Below are positions 1 through 8,651 of a DNA stretch of 64,000 nt, in pieces. The DNA comes from Planctomycetota bacterium (lineage in GTDB: Bacteria > Planctomycetota > SZUA-567 > H5-PLA8): contig JAOSKN010000003.1 in the NCBI GenBank assembly GCA_027493525.1, positions 744,001 through 808,000 on the forward strand, read 5' to 3'. Position 1 is the stretch's first letter. The number at the start of each line of letters is the position of its first letter. The position numbers and the translations under genes are program-made. The notes beneath the pieces are model-generated. The model worked only from the letters and a program-made list of their open reading frames with translations. It searched no databases and had not been told where the DNA came from.

Positions 1-1003
1 GCACCGGCACTTTGCCCAGCGCTTCTTCGACCAGTTGCGCGGGCGTCAGCCCGCCATAGCGCGCTTTCGTTTCGAGTTGCACGCGGTGGGCGAGGACCGG
101 CGCGGCGAGCAGCTTGACGTCTTCGGGGAGGACGTGCGCGCGCCCGGACATCCGCGCGCGGGCCTGCGCGCAGCGGAAGAGCGCCAGGCTCCCGCGCGTG
201 CTGACTCCAAGGCGCAACCGCGCGTCGTCGCGCAGCGCCTCCACCACGCGCACCATGTACTCGGCCACCGAACGGTCCACGTGCACGGCGCGGACCTGCT
301 CCTGCAGCGCGGCGACTTCCTCGCAGCTCACCACCGCGCCCAGCGCCTCGAAGGGATGCCGCTCCTGCTGGCTGAAGAGGATCTCCACCTCGTCCTCGCG
401 CCCGGGATGTCCCAGGCCGACGCGGAGCATGAACCGGTCGAGCTGCGCCTCGGGAAGCGGATAGGTGCCGTGGAACTCCGCGGGGTTCTGCGTCGCGATC
501 ACGAAGAACGGCCGCGCCATCGCGCGCCGCTCGCCGTCGATCGTCACCTGCCGCTCGCTCATCACCTCCAGCAGCGCCGCCTGCGTGCGCGGGCTGGTGC
601 GGTTGATCTCGTCGGCCAGCAGCACGTTCGAGAAGACCGGGCCTTCGCGGAACTCGAAGCGCCCTTCCTTCGGATTGTAGTAGTTGCTCCCGGTGACGTC
701 CGCGGGGAGCAGGTCCGGCGTGAACTGGATGCGCCGGAACTGCCCGTCGATGCTCCGCGCCAGCGATTTGGCCAGCGTGGTCTTCCCGGTCCCCGGCACG
801 TCTTCGAGCAGGATGTGCCCGTCGGCCAGCAGTCCGACCAGCACCAGCCGGATGCTCGCCTCCTTGCCCCGGATCACCGTGGCGAGGTTCGTCTCGAGCT
901 TCTTCAGGTTCGCGGCGAAGGCGTCGTCGGTCATCTCGCGTTTCCCGGTGCGGCCGGCCAGCATAGCCGAAGCGGACGTTCCCGGCAGGTGCTCGACGCT
1001 CAT
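1..1003 (-). CDS. MoxR-family AAA+ ATPase, 3' end outside window
   Basis: This gene reads leftward off the window, so its C-terminus is missing. About 334 codons are visible. The translation carries a Walker A motif GTGKTTLAKS, followed by FTPDLLPADVTGSNYY and a Walker B-like LLADEINR, then EVMSERQVTIDG and ATQNPAEFHGTYPLPEAQLDRF. These are hallmarks of MoxR ATPases, cytoplasmic chaperone-like ATPases usually found beside DUF58 and transglutaminase genes. The same partners lie upstream here, 22 bases away and on the same strand, so the three genes probably form one operon. The start chosen is the ATG at 1003, with a purine-rich GAAAGGGA stretch in front. A second ATG about 23 codons in (MTDDAF) is a possible alternative. 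Family assignment is secure; the actual substrate is unknown. Confidence 0.93.
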   Translation of the reverse strand, partial: MSVEHLPGTSASAMLAGRTGKREMTDDAFAANLKKLETNLATVIRGKEASIRLVLVGLLADGHILLEDVPGTGKTTLAKSLARSIDGQFRRIQFTPDLLPADVTGSNYYNPKEGRFEFREGPVFSNVLLADEINRTSPRTQAALLEVMSERQVTIDGERRAMARPFFVIATQNPAEFHGTYPLPEAQLDRFMLRVGLGHPGREDEVEILFSQQERHPFEALGAVVSCEEVAALQEQVRAVHVDRSVAEYMVRVVEALRDDARLRLGVSTRGSLALFRCAQARARMSGRAHVLPEDVKLLAAPVLAHRVQLETKARYGGLTPAQLVEEALGKVPV

Positions 1004-1025
1004 GCGGATCCCTTTCTCTCGCCGC

Positions 1026-3002
1026 TCAACCTTTAAGCCGCCGCAACCGCTCCCGGAGCCGCTCCAGCTCCTCGGCCGGACAGTCCGGCCCGAAGCGCAG
1101 GCGCAGGTACTCGTTCGCGAAGGCGCGCGCCGCGTCAAGATCCAAGCCCCGCCCCGAACCGGCCGGCGGAGCGGCCAGGTGCTCGCTCCATTCGAGGTGC
1201 GCGGGGCAGGGGAGGCCGGCGCGTTTGAGCAGCGCCTCGAAGCGCGCGGCCAGCGGCGTGAGCTCCCGCGGCCCCGCGTAGCCCTCCGCGGGCCTCGCGA
1301 GCCGCCGCCGTGCGAGGACCTCGCGCAGCCAGAGGAACGCGATCAGCCCCGCCGCGCTCGCGCCGGCGATCAACCCGATTTCCGTCCAGCTCAGGTTGAG
1401 CCACCAGTCGCCGATCGCCAGCGCCGCGTCGTAGAGCCACTCGGCCGCGCGCCGGTAGAAGGCCGGTTGCTCCGCGCTGGCCGCGGGCAACCCGCCCGGC
1501 GGCGTTGCCTCCACCGTGACCCAGCCCGCGCCTTCGATCCAGCTCTCGGCCCAGGCGTGCGCGTCCTGTTGCCGCACCAGCACCTCGCCGTTGCCCAGCC
1601 CTTCATGCGCGTAGTAGCCCACCGCGAAGCGCGTCGGCACGCCCGCGTAGCGCAGCAGGATCGTCGCCGCGCTGGCGAAGAACTCGCAGTGCCCCGGGCG
1701 CTCGTGCAGCAGGAAGTCCGAGACCGGGTCCCCGTGCATGGCGGGGAGTTCCAGCGAGTATTCGTGGTGCGCGGCCAGGTACGCGACCACCGCGTCGATC
1801 TTCGCCTGCGCGTCCGGAAGCCCCGCCGTGATCCGCTCCGCCAGTTCGCGCACCTTCGGATCGACGTTCAGCGGCACGTCCAGGCAGCGCAGCAGGGCCT
1901 CGGGTCCGAGCGGCGGCGAAAGCGGCCCCTGGTGCCGCGCCTCGCGCGCCGCCGAGAAAGCGTACTCGTACGGCGCCGGCGCGACGAAGCGCAGCAGCCC
2001 CGGGTCGCGCCGGCCGCGCTGCACCTGCCGCGTGCGCGTGGGCCGGACCTCCGCGCTGTGCAGCGGCGCGAAAAGCAGGTCCAGGTCGTCCGAGAGCCGC
2101 GTCGCCGTGACCGTCCCGGCGGCCGCGCGCGGGTCGGTCAACTCCTCGATCGGGACCGGATCCAGTTCCTGCTGGGTCAGCGCCGGCAGCCAGCGCCCCA
2201 GCGCGTAGGTGTCGAAGGCCAGGCCCCGCAGGTGCGGCTCCGCGGGCTGCCCGTGCAGCCGCAGCACGCGCTCCATCGAGCGCTTCAGGCTCATGCCCGA
2301 TTCGAGCCGCGGATTCCCGTCGAAGCCCACGCGCGCGCGCGCCCGGAACGACGTCGCGAAGTCGCGGAAGGCGTTGGCGATCTCCCCGCGGTAGGTGTGC
2401 AGCCCCCAGACCGAGGCCCCGCCGAACCCCAGCGCCAGGCTCAGCGCGACGCCTCGCGCCGCCCAGGCGTAGAGCCGCCGCCCGGCCCCGGCCGCCGGCC
2501 CGCGCGCGCGGATCCCCCGCAGCGCCAGCACGCTGAAGCAGGCGAACGCCGGCCCCAGCAGGCGCATGTGGCGGTGGGTCCGGTGGTCGAACGAGTTGCA
2601 CGCCGTCAGCAGGATCGCGCCGGAGAGCAGGATCAGGACCGCCCCGCGCGGGCCGCCCGACGGCCACGCCCGCCAGCATTGCAGCACCAGCTCGGCGATC
2701 AGCAGTTCCCCCACCGCGCTGACGATGCCCGCATGGTAGACCCCCGCGCGCGGCAGACGAGAAGGATCCTGGACGTTGATCGCGATCAGCGTCCCGAAGA
2801 CCATCACCCGCACCATCCAGTGCGCCCAGCTTCCCTCCGGAAAGCGCCACGGCGCGACGTACGTGCCCAGCAGCAGCAGGGCCGCCAGCCCCGTCACGGA
2901 GGCGTGGCAGCCCGTGAGCGTCAGCGCCAGGAACGCGACCAGGCTCGCGCAGGCCGCGGGCCAGGACGGCCGGAAGGGCGGGGCGGGAGCCGGTTTGGCC
3001 AT
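1026..3002 (-). CDS. TgpA-like membrane transglutaminase-domain protein
   Basis: The 658-residue protein begins with several hydrophobic segments in roughly the first 200 residues, then has a soluble region, a transglutaminase core, another membrane segment near residue 540 and a cytoplasmic C-terminal tail. This is the DUF3488/TgpA layout. The core shows the catalytic cysteine in GHCEFFA (Cys439) and the histidine in DAHAWAES (His482). The position where many relatives have Asp reads VTVEATPP, so Glu appears to replace the third triad residue. It starts three bases after the DUF58 stop and is followed by MoxR, an arrangement seen widely and often linked to envelope or protein maturation. The substrate is not known. 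Confidence 0.9.
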   Translation of the reverse strand: MAKPAPAPPFRPSWPAACASLVAFLALTLTGCHASVTGLAALLLLGTYVAPWRFPEGSWAHWMVRVMVFGTLIAINVQDPSRLPRAGVYHAGIVSAVGELLIAELVLQCWRAWPSGGPRGAVLILLSGAILLTACNSFDHRTHRHMRLLGPAFACFSVLALRGIRARGPAAGAGRRLYAWAARGVALSLALGFGGASVWGLHTYRGEIANAFRDFATSFRARARVGFDGNPRLESGMSLKRSMERVLRLHGQPAEPHLRGLAFDTYALGRWLPALTQQELDPVPIEELTDPRAAAGTVTATRLSDDLDLLFAPLHSAEVRPTRTRQVQRGRRDPGLLRFVAPAPYEYAFSAAREARHQGPLSPPLGPEALLRCLDVPLNVDPKVRELAERITAGLPDAQAKIDAVVAYLAAHHEYSLELPAMHGDPVSDFLLHERPGHCEFFASAATILLRYAGVPTRFAVGYYAHEGLGNGEVLVRQQDAHAWAESWIEGAGWVTVEATPPGGLPAASAEQPAFYRRAAEWLYDAALAIGDWWLNLSWTEIGLIAGASAAGLIAFLWLREVLARRRLARPAEGYAGPRELTPLAARFEALLKRAGLPCPAHLEWSEHLAAPPAGSGRGLDLDAARAFANEYLRLRFGPDCPAEELERLRERLRRLKG

Positions 3003-3005
3003 GCC

Positions 3006-4364
3006 CTAGAGTTCCTCCACCCGCCGTTGCGCCAGATCGTCCGCCGAAAGCCGCGTCACCTGGCCCAGGCCGGGATCGGCCGACGGATCGAGCGTGCACG
3101 CGCCGTCCCGCACGATCGCCACCTTCACCCCCGCGCCCTGCTCCAATAGCCCGTGCACGAACGCGCGCCGCGCCTCGTTCCAGTCCAGGAAGATGCAGAC
3201 GACCGTGCTGATCTGCGCGAGGTGTTCGTCGAGTTCCGGCTGGATCGCGGCGAAGGGCTCCTCCGGGCTCCCCTCCACGCAGGCCAGGATGTCCAGGATC
3301 TGGTCGAGGTACGCGAGGCTGCGCCCCGCGGTGAGGTGGTACAGGTTCGGGCCCGCGGCGAAGAGATCCACCAGGTACTCCTGCCGCGCCAGCGCGTCCC
3401 CCACCGCCGCCGCCAGCGCCACGGCCTGCTCGAACGCCTCGGCCGCCTCGAAGTCGTCCTTCGAGGGCAGGCGCGTATCGAGGACCACGCCGATGCGGTA
3501 GAAGTATTCCTCGCGGTATTCGCGCACGATCGGCTGGTTCAGCCGCGCCGTCGCGCGCCAGTCGATGTTCCGGACGTTGTCGCCTTCGCGGTACTCCCGA
3601 TTGCCGAGGTATTCCATCGATTCGCCGATCTGGCTCGCCAGGGCCACGCCGCCCGGCTGGTAGCGCCGCCCCACCGGCAGGTCCAGCCGCCGCAGCGGAT
3701 GGAACGCTGGGTACACCAGCAGCGGCTTCTCGTGCTCGTGGACCCGGTAGCTCCGCAGCAGCCCGAACGGGAAGTCCGTCTCCACCCGCAGCCGCGGGAG
3801 CTTGTACGAGCCTCGCCGCGTGCAGCGCAGGGTGAGCCGCGCGCGCGCCGACTCCCCCGGGCTCAGCGCCGGCAGCGGCACGCCCGAAGGCTCCAGCGCC
3901 TTCAGCGTCTCCGGGAGCCGGTGCGCCGAAAGGTGCCAATCCAGCCCGGCGCGTCGCCCTTCGTTCCGCACCGTCGCGTCCACCGCCAGCGCCTGCCCCG
4001 CGCCGACCCGTTCGGGCATCTGCGCCTCCACCCGCGCCCGCGGCCGGAACAGCACCGCGCACGCGAACGTCACGCCCCACAAACCGCAGGCGTAGCTGAA
4101 CGGCACGAAGGCCTGGATCTCCAGCGAGGCGCTCGTGTACCCCGCCCACAAGAGCGTCGGCCAGAGGAACCAGCGCCCCGCCTGCGTGAGCTGCTGGTTG
4201 TAGAAGACCCACGCCACCCGCACGACCACGCTGTAGCGGATCTGCCGCGAGACGTCCTGCGTCTCGCTCATCAGCGGCGCCGCGCGCAGCCGCCGCAGGT
4301 TCGCTTCGAGGCGGCGGCGCAGGTGCTGGTGGAAGGCCGTGAACGCGGTCATGGCTCGGCTCAT
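3006..4364 (-). CDS. DUF58 domain-containing protein
   Basis: The DUF58 signature is clear in the middle of the protein: GESMEYLGNREYREGDNVRN followed by IDWRATARLNQPIVREY. Two hydrophobic stretches lie near the N-terminus (around WFLWPTLLWAGYTSASLEIQ), so it is membrane-anchored. The C-terminal half is vWA-like, as in other members. It is the first gene of the DUF58, transglutaminase, MoxR set. The reading frame is open to 4505, but the extra N-terminal sequence is unlike the family. I use the ATG at 4364; the ATG at 4352 (MTAFTAF) is equally possible. Its biochemical role is not established. Confidence 0.88.
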   Translation of the reverse strand: MSRAMTAFTAFHQHLRRRLEANLRRLRAAPLMSETQDVSRQIRYSVVVRVAWVFYNQQLTQAGRWFLWPTLLWAGYTSASLEIQAFVPFSYACGLWGVTFACAVLFRPRARVEAQMPERVGAGQALAVDATVRNEGRRAGLDWHLSAHRLPETLKALEPSGVPLPALSPGESARARLTLRCTRRGSYKLPRLRVETDFPFGLLRSYRVHEHEKPLLVYPAFHPLRRLDLPVGRRYQPGGVALASQIGESMEYLGNREYREGDNVRNIDWRATARLNQPIVREYREEYFYRIGVVLDTRLPSKDDFEAAEAFEQAVALAAAVGDALARQEYLVDLFAAGPNLYHLTAGRSLAYLDQILDILACVEGSPEEPFAAIQPELDEHLAQISTVVCIFLDWNEARRAFVHGLLEQGAGVKVAIVRDGACTLDPSADPGLGQVTRLSADDLAQRRVEEL

Positions 4365-4376
4365 TCTGCCCGAATC

Positions 4377-4400
4377 TACGTCCGAAAGCGTAAACCGTTC
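4377..4400 (-). promoter_or_regulatory. Possible ECF-type promoter for the DUF58 operon
   Basis: On the minus strand GAAC (4400-4397) is separated by 16 bases from CGTA (4380-4377), resembling the GAAC/CGT(A/C) pattern of many ECF sigma promoters. It lies just upstream of the DUF58 start, and an ECF sigma gene is divergent next door. The motif is short and could be chance. If used, it would favour the 4352 start. Confidence 0.25.
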
Positions 4401-4557
4401 GTAAAATCCTGCACATTGTGATACGCTCGCGGCCTTGCGACCTTGCGCGGGCGGCTTCAAACCGAATCGATGCCCCAATAAGGCCATAACTCCATATGAG
4501 TACAATGCTTAAAATATCGATCCGTAAACGAAGGATTCCACCCCGAGCGCCCCTCAC

Positions 4558-5184
4558 ATGACTGAAGAACGTCGGGGAGCCAAGGTGAGCCAGGCCGCGG
4601 GCGACTTGATGCTGGCCCAGCGGCTCCTCGCGGGCGAGGAGCGCGCGTTCGAGTCGTTCTTTGGCGCGTACTTCCCCGGGCTGTTCCGCTTCGTCCTGAT
4701 TCGCGTCGGCTACGACGAAGAGGCTGCGGAGGAAATCGTGCAAGCCACGCTCTGCCAGGCCGTGCGCAAGCTGCACACGTACAAGGGCGAAGCCCCGCTC
4801 TTCACTTGGCTCTGCACGTTCTGCCGCCACGAACTCTCGGCCTACCTGAAGTCGAGGAGCCGCGCGCCGCAGTCGGTGGGAAGCGTGGAGGACCTGGCCG
4901 AGGTACAGGCCGCCCTGGACTCCCTCGCCGGCGACGACAGCCCCGAGGGCGCCGCGCGCCGCGAAGAATTGCGGGACCTGATCCGGCTGGCGCTCGAACG
5001 CCTGCCTCCGCGTTACGGCGACGTGCTCGAATGGAAGTACATCGACGGGCTCTCGGTGCTCCAGATCGCCGAGCGCATGAAGGTAAGCGCCAAGGCCGTC
5101 GAGTCCCTGTTGACCCGCGCCCGCGACGCCTTCCGGGACGGCTTCGCGGCCGTCTGTGGCGGGCGCGCGGACCTGGAACCCTGA
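4558..5184 (+). CDS. ECF-type RNA polymerase sigma factor
   Basis: The 208-residue protein has a sigma-70 region 2 (AFESFFGAYFPGLFRFVLIR, then EEIVQATLCQAVRKLHTYKG and FTWLCTFCRHELSAYLKSR). Region 4 follows, around LERLPPRYGDVLEWKYIDGL and IAERMKVSAKAVESLLTRAR, a typical helix-turn-helix. There is no region 3, as expected for the ECF group. It is followed 29 bases later by a FecR-like gene, the usual partner arrangement for cell-surface signalling sigma factors. It is divergent from the DUF58 operon across 193 bases. Its targets are not shown by the sequence. Confidence 0.92.
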   Translation: MTEERRGAKVSQAAGDLMLAQRLLAGEERAFESFFGAYFPGLFRFVLIRVGYDEEAAEEIVQATLCQAVRKLHTYKGEAPLFTWLCTFCRHELSAYLKSRSRAPQSVGSVEDLAEVQAALDSLAGDDSPEGAARREELRDLIRLALERLPPRYGDVLEWKYIDGLSVLQIAERMKVSAKAVESLLTRARDAFRDGFAAVCGGRADLEP

Positions 5185-5213
5185 GACGGCGTTAAAGAGT
5201 CGAGAGTCAGAGC

Positions 5214-6230
5214 ATGCGGCGAGACGAGCGAAAACCCGGCGGCGAAGGCAACGGCGCGCGCGACGCGCTGGCGCGCCTGATTCACGCCGCCGGCCCGCGC
5301 CCTTCCGTGCCGGCCGAGGCCGCGCAGCGCGTCAAGCGCGCGGTCCACGCCGAGTGGCGCCAGGCCCTCGCCCGCCGCCGCCGCGTCCGCCGGCTCTTCT
5401 GGGCCGCCCCGCTGGCCGCCGCCGCCGCGCTGGTCTTCTGGGCCGTACAGGCCGCCTTCCTCGAACCGCCGCCGCGCGCAGAGGGCTGGATCGCCAGGCT
5501 CGAACTCTCCGCCGGCACGGTGACGCTCACGCACGGTTCGTCCACGCGAGTTCTCGGCGTCGGCGACGAGGTCGCGGGCGGCGCGCTCCTCGAGACCGGC
5601 GCCGGGCGCGCCGCGTTGCGCTTGAAGGACGGCCCCGCGCTGCGCCTCGACACCGGCACGCGCCTCGAATTGCTTTCGCCGGAACTTGTCCAACTTTCGA
5701 GCGGCGCGGTGTACGTCGATACGCAAGGCGTAAGTAAGGGGAAGGGAGCGCTCGAAGTGCGAACCGCGCGGGGCTCGGCCAAACACGTCGGCACGCAGTT
5801 CGAGGTCCGCCTCGACGGCGCCGCGCTGCGCATCCGCGTGCGCGAAGGGCGGGTCGAACTGCGGCGCGAGTCGGGCACGGCCCTGGCGGAGGCCGGGGAA
5901 GAGCTGGCCATCGACGCCGCGGGGCAGCTCGCCCGCGCCAAGGTCCCCTTCAGCGGGGAAGCCTGGGACTGGATCCAGCGCGTCGCGCCGCCCTTCGAAC
6001 TCGAAGGCTGCTCGCTGGGCGCGTACCTCGACTGGCTCGGCCGCGAGACCGGCTGGCGCGTGCGCTTCGAGGATCCGCGGGCCGAGGCCGCCGCGCGGGA
6101 GGTCACCCTGCACGGCGATGTCTCGCGCCTCGCGCCGGACCAAAGCGTCGAGGCCGTCCTGCCGGCCTGCGCCTTCACCTGGCGCCTTGAAGCTGGAACG
6201 CTGGTCATTGCCCCACAGGCTCACGAATAA
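5214..6230 (+). CDS. FecR-domain protein with C-terminal STN-like domain
   Basis: This 338-residue protein has a basic cytoplasmic N-terminus, one membrane segment (about residues 62-82, LFWAAPLAAAAALVFWAVQA) and an extracytoplasmic FecR domain. The FecR features are GDEVAGGALLETGAGRAALR, LRLDTGTRLELL, and TARGSAKHVGTQFEVRLDG followed by RVREGRVELRRE. The last 80 residues (FELEGCSLGAYLDWLGRETG to the end) look like the short STN domain found at the start of secretins and TonB-dependent receptors. FecR proteins regulate the co-encoded ECF sigma across the inner membrane. No TonB receptor is present; the next gene instead encodes a secreted protein whose N-terminus also looks like STN. Confidence 0.85.
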   Translation: MRRDERKPGGEGNGARDALARLIHAAGPRPSVPAEAAQRVKRAVHAEWRQALARRRRVRRLFWAAPLAAAAALVFWAVQAAFLEPPPRAEGWIARLELSAGTVTLTHGSSTRVLGVGDEVAGGALLETGAGRAALRLKDGPALRLDTGTRLELLSPELVQLSSGAVYVDTQGVSKGKGALEVRTARGSAKHVGTQFEVRLDGAALRIRVREGRVELRRESGTALAEAGEELAIDAAGQLARAKVPFSGEAWDWIQRVAPPFELEGCSLGAYLDWLGRETGWRVRFEDPRAEAAAREVTLHGDVSRLAPDQSVEAVLPACAFTWRLEAGTLVIAPQAHE

Positions 6231-6245
6231 AAGGGAGGACATGCG

Positions 6246-8462
6246 ATGCGAAACCGGTATGCCGTTCGAGGCGTCCTGCCGCTCCTGGCGCTGGTCCTGG
6301 CCTTTGCGCCGCTCGCCGCGCGCGGGGCGGAGAAGGGCGCGCGCCCGCTGGAGCAGGTGCTGAAGGATTTCCAGGCCGGCGGCATGAAGCTCGTCTACAG
6401 CAGCGCCCTGGTGAAGCCCGAAATGCTCGTGGCCGAAACGCCCACGGCTTCCGCGCCCGCCGCGCGCCTCGCCGAGGTCCTCGCGCCCTTCGGGCTCAAA
6501 CCCAAGCCCGGTCCGGACGGCACGGTCCTGGTCGTCCGCGGCCCGGAAGCCTCCGGGTCCGCCGGCATCGGCGTGGTGAGCAACATCCTGATCCTCTCCG
6601 ACAAGAATCCCGACGTCTCCAGCATCGAAGCCTGGAAAAAGTCCTGCCTCACCGAGGGCATGAGCGAGAAGGACCGCGCGCTCGCGGCCTGGAAATCCTG
6701 CGTCACCTACCAGCATCAGGAAGCGCCGCCCGACGAGTTCCTCGGCTGCGCCAGCCAGATGGACCCGATCAAGATCTTCAATGTCTACGGCTACGCCATG
6801 TGCAACAGCGCCTCCTCGAACGTCGAAGCGCTCTCTCGCGCCGCCGGCCTCCAGGCGCGCGGCCGTATCATCAACAGCCACAGCGTCCCCGAAGTTCAGT
6901 TCGACGGCGAGTGGCACCTCCTCGACGGCTCGCTGATCTGCTACTTCCCCAAGCCCGACGGCAAGATCGCCAGCGTCAACGAGCTGATCGACGGCGTACG
7001 CGGCTGGCTGGCCGAGCACCCCGAGCTGAAGGGCAACAACGATAAGCTCTACGAATACATGAAGACCAAGGGCTGGAAGAGCGGCCCCGAGATCCTGCGC
7101 CAGTGCGCCTTCTACGACGAGCGCGGCTGGTTCCCCGCCGCCACCCACGGCTGGTACAGCACCATGCAGGAGTACGACATCGACAAGGATCAGATCTACG
7201 AGTACGGCGTGGCGATGGGCTACCAAGTCAACGTCCAGCTCCGCCAGGGCGAACGCCTCGTCCGCAACTGGTTCAACAAGGGGCTTCACGTCAACCGCAA
7301 GTTCGGCGGCGGAAAGCCAGGCTGCCTGACTCAGAAGGTGGGCGCGGACAACCTTCGCTACATGCCCGCCTACGGCGACACGGCGCCCGGCCGCATCGGC
7401 AACGGCGAACTGGTCTACGAAGTGCCCCTCGCCAGCAACGCCTTCCGCGGCGGCGCGCTCCTCGCCGAGAACCTGCTTTCGAAATCCGAAGGCGCGCAGG
7501 GCGCCGAGGTGACCGTCAAGGACGCCGCCAAGCCCGGCGAACTGGTCCTGCGCATGGCCACCGCCTACGTCTTCCTCCAGGGGCGCGTCAGCTTCGACGC
7601 CCAGGTCGGCGCGGGCGGCTCCATCGCCGTCGCCTTCTCTGAGAACAACGGCCTGGACTGGAAGGAACTCGCCAGCGTCACCGCCTCCGGCCCGCAGGAC
7701 CTCGACTTGAGCGACATGCTCCTGCGCCGCTACAACTACCGCGTCAAGTTCGCCCTCAATGGCGCAGGCTCCGGCCTCAGCAAGCTGAAACTCGCCCACG
7801 ACGTCCAGCACTCGCAGCGCCCGCTCCCCATCCTGGCCGAGGGCGAGAACACCATCGCCTTCCGCAGCGGGCCGCAGGAAGGCACGATCACCGTAGAAGG
7901 CTCCACCGTGAAGGAAGAGGCCGCGAAGCACCGCGTCCTGCACTACAGCGACTTCCATCCCGTCGTCAACAACTTGCGCGACGGCGGGCTCTTCATCACC
8001 GACGCGCCCAAGGGCGACATCACGTTCCCCATCGAGACCCCCGGCGATCTCACCCGCGTCCGCGTCGGCCTCCACTACCGCGCCCGCGACAAGAACGACG
8101 GCTGGGACATCCTGCTCAGCTACGACGGGCAGAACTTCACCAAGGCCGGCCGCGTCTCGGGCCCCACCGCCGGTACCAGCGACTACTTGCGCTTCGAGGA
8201 CGTGGAGAAGGGCAAGCGCAAGGTCTGGGTCAAGTTCGACGGCACCAGCCGCAACGCCACCGGCCTGCTCAACCTGCGCATCGACGCCGATTACGCCGAA
8301 CCCCACGGCGGCTTCGCACCGATCAAGGTGACCTACCTGTGGGAAGAGAACGGCCAGGCCAAGCAGGACGTCCACGTCGCCAAGGAGCCCAACGAGACCT
8401 GGAAGATCTCCTGCGGCGCCAAGCCGCTGATGAAGTCGATCGTCCTCGAGCGCGCGGAGTAG
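6246..8462 (+). CDS. Secreted STN-transglutaminase-like protein
   Basis: The 738-residue protein has a signal peptide ending near ARGAEKG. An STN-like segment follows (residues about 33-100, with MKLVYSSALVKPEMLVAE and PFGLKPKPGPDGTVLVVRG). Then comes a transglutaminase-like core with Cys186 (YGYAMCNS), His212 (NSHSVPEV) and Asp227 (WHLLDGSL), a plausible catalytic triad. The C-terminal 350 residues look like beta-rich modules with repeated YDGQNF and SENNGLDWKE type motifs. The gene sits 15 bases after the FecR-like gene. A GGGAGG ribosome site at about 6231-6238 selects the ATG at 6246 over the out-of-frame ATG at 6241. It is probably co-expressed with the sigma/FecR pair and may be their sensor or target; this is inference. 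Confidence 0.75.
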   Translation: MRNRYAVRGVLPLLALVLAFAPLAARGAEKGARPLEQVLKDFQAGGMKLVYSSALVKPEMLVAETPTASAPAARLAEVLAPFGLKPKPGPDGTVLVVRGPEASGSAGIGVVSNILILSDKNPDVSSIEAWKKSCLTEGMSEKDRALAAWKSCVTYQHQEAPPDEFLGCASQMDPIKIFNVYGYAMCNSASSNVEALSRAAGLQARGRIINSHSVPEVQFDGEWHLLDGSLICYFPKPDGKIASVNELIDGVRGWLAEHPELKGNNDKLYEYMKTKGWKSGPEILRQCAFYDERGWFPAATHGWYSTMQEYDIDKDQIYEYGVAMGYQVNVQLRQGERLVRNWFNKGLHVNRKFGGGKPGCLTQKVGADNLRYMPAYGDTAPGRIGNGELVYEVPLASNAFRGGALLAENLLSKSEGAQGAEVTVKDAAKPGELVLRMATAYVFLQGRVSFDAQVGAGGSIAVAFSENNGLDWKELASVTASGPQDLDLSDMLLRRYNYRVKFALNGAGSGLSKLKLAHDVQHSQRPLPILAEGENTIAFRSGPQEGTITVEGSTVKEEAAKHRVLHYSDFHPVVNNLRDGGLFITDAPKGDITFPIETPGDLTRVRVGLHYRARDKNDGWDILLSYDGQNFTKAGRVSGPTAGTSDYLRFEDVEKGKRKVWVKFDGTSRNATGLLNLRIDADYAEPHGGFAPIKVTYLWEENGQAKQDVHVAKEPNETWKISCGAKPLMKSIVLERAE

Positions 8463-8544
8463 CGGCCGTAACGCGGCGTGGGCGGCTCGCCCGCACGGCG
8501 CCGCGGAAAGCGCGAGGAGCGGAAGTCCTGGAGGAGTTCGCGTG

Positions 8545-8587
8545 CGGGGCGGGGTGAAACGATTTCATCCCGCCCCGTTTCTTTGTT
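8545..8587 (+). terminator. Rho-independent terminator of the sigma/FecR operon
   Basis: A 15-bp stem (8545-8559 with 8563-8577, one G-U pair) closes on a 3-base loop and is followed by TTTCTTTGTT. It lies 80 bases after the STN-transglutaminase gene and ahead of the beta-helix gene, so the latter should have its own promoter. Confidence 0.9.
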
Positions 8588-8651
8588 ACAACCGCGGCCG
8601 CCGGGTGTACACGAAGGAAGAGCTGCTTTCGAGCCTCGGAGAACCACGACC

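Noticed and set aside
684-3149. Long plus-strand open frame opposite the transglutaminase gene
   Set aside because: Its product is Arg/Pro/Gln-rich with no motifs and lies antisense to a well-supported gene; it reflects high-GC codon bias.
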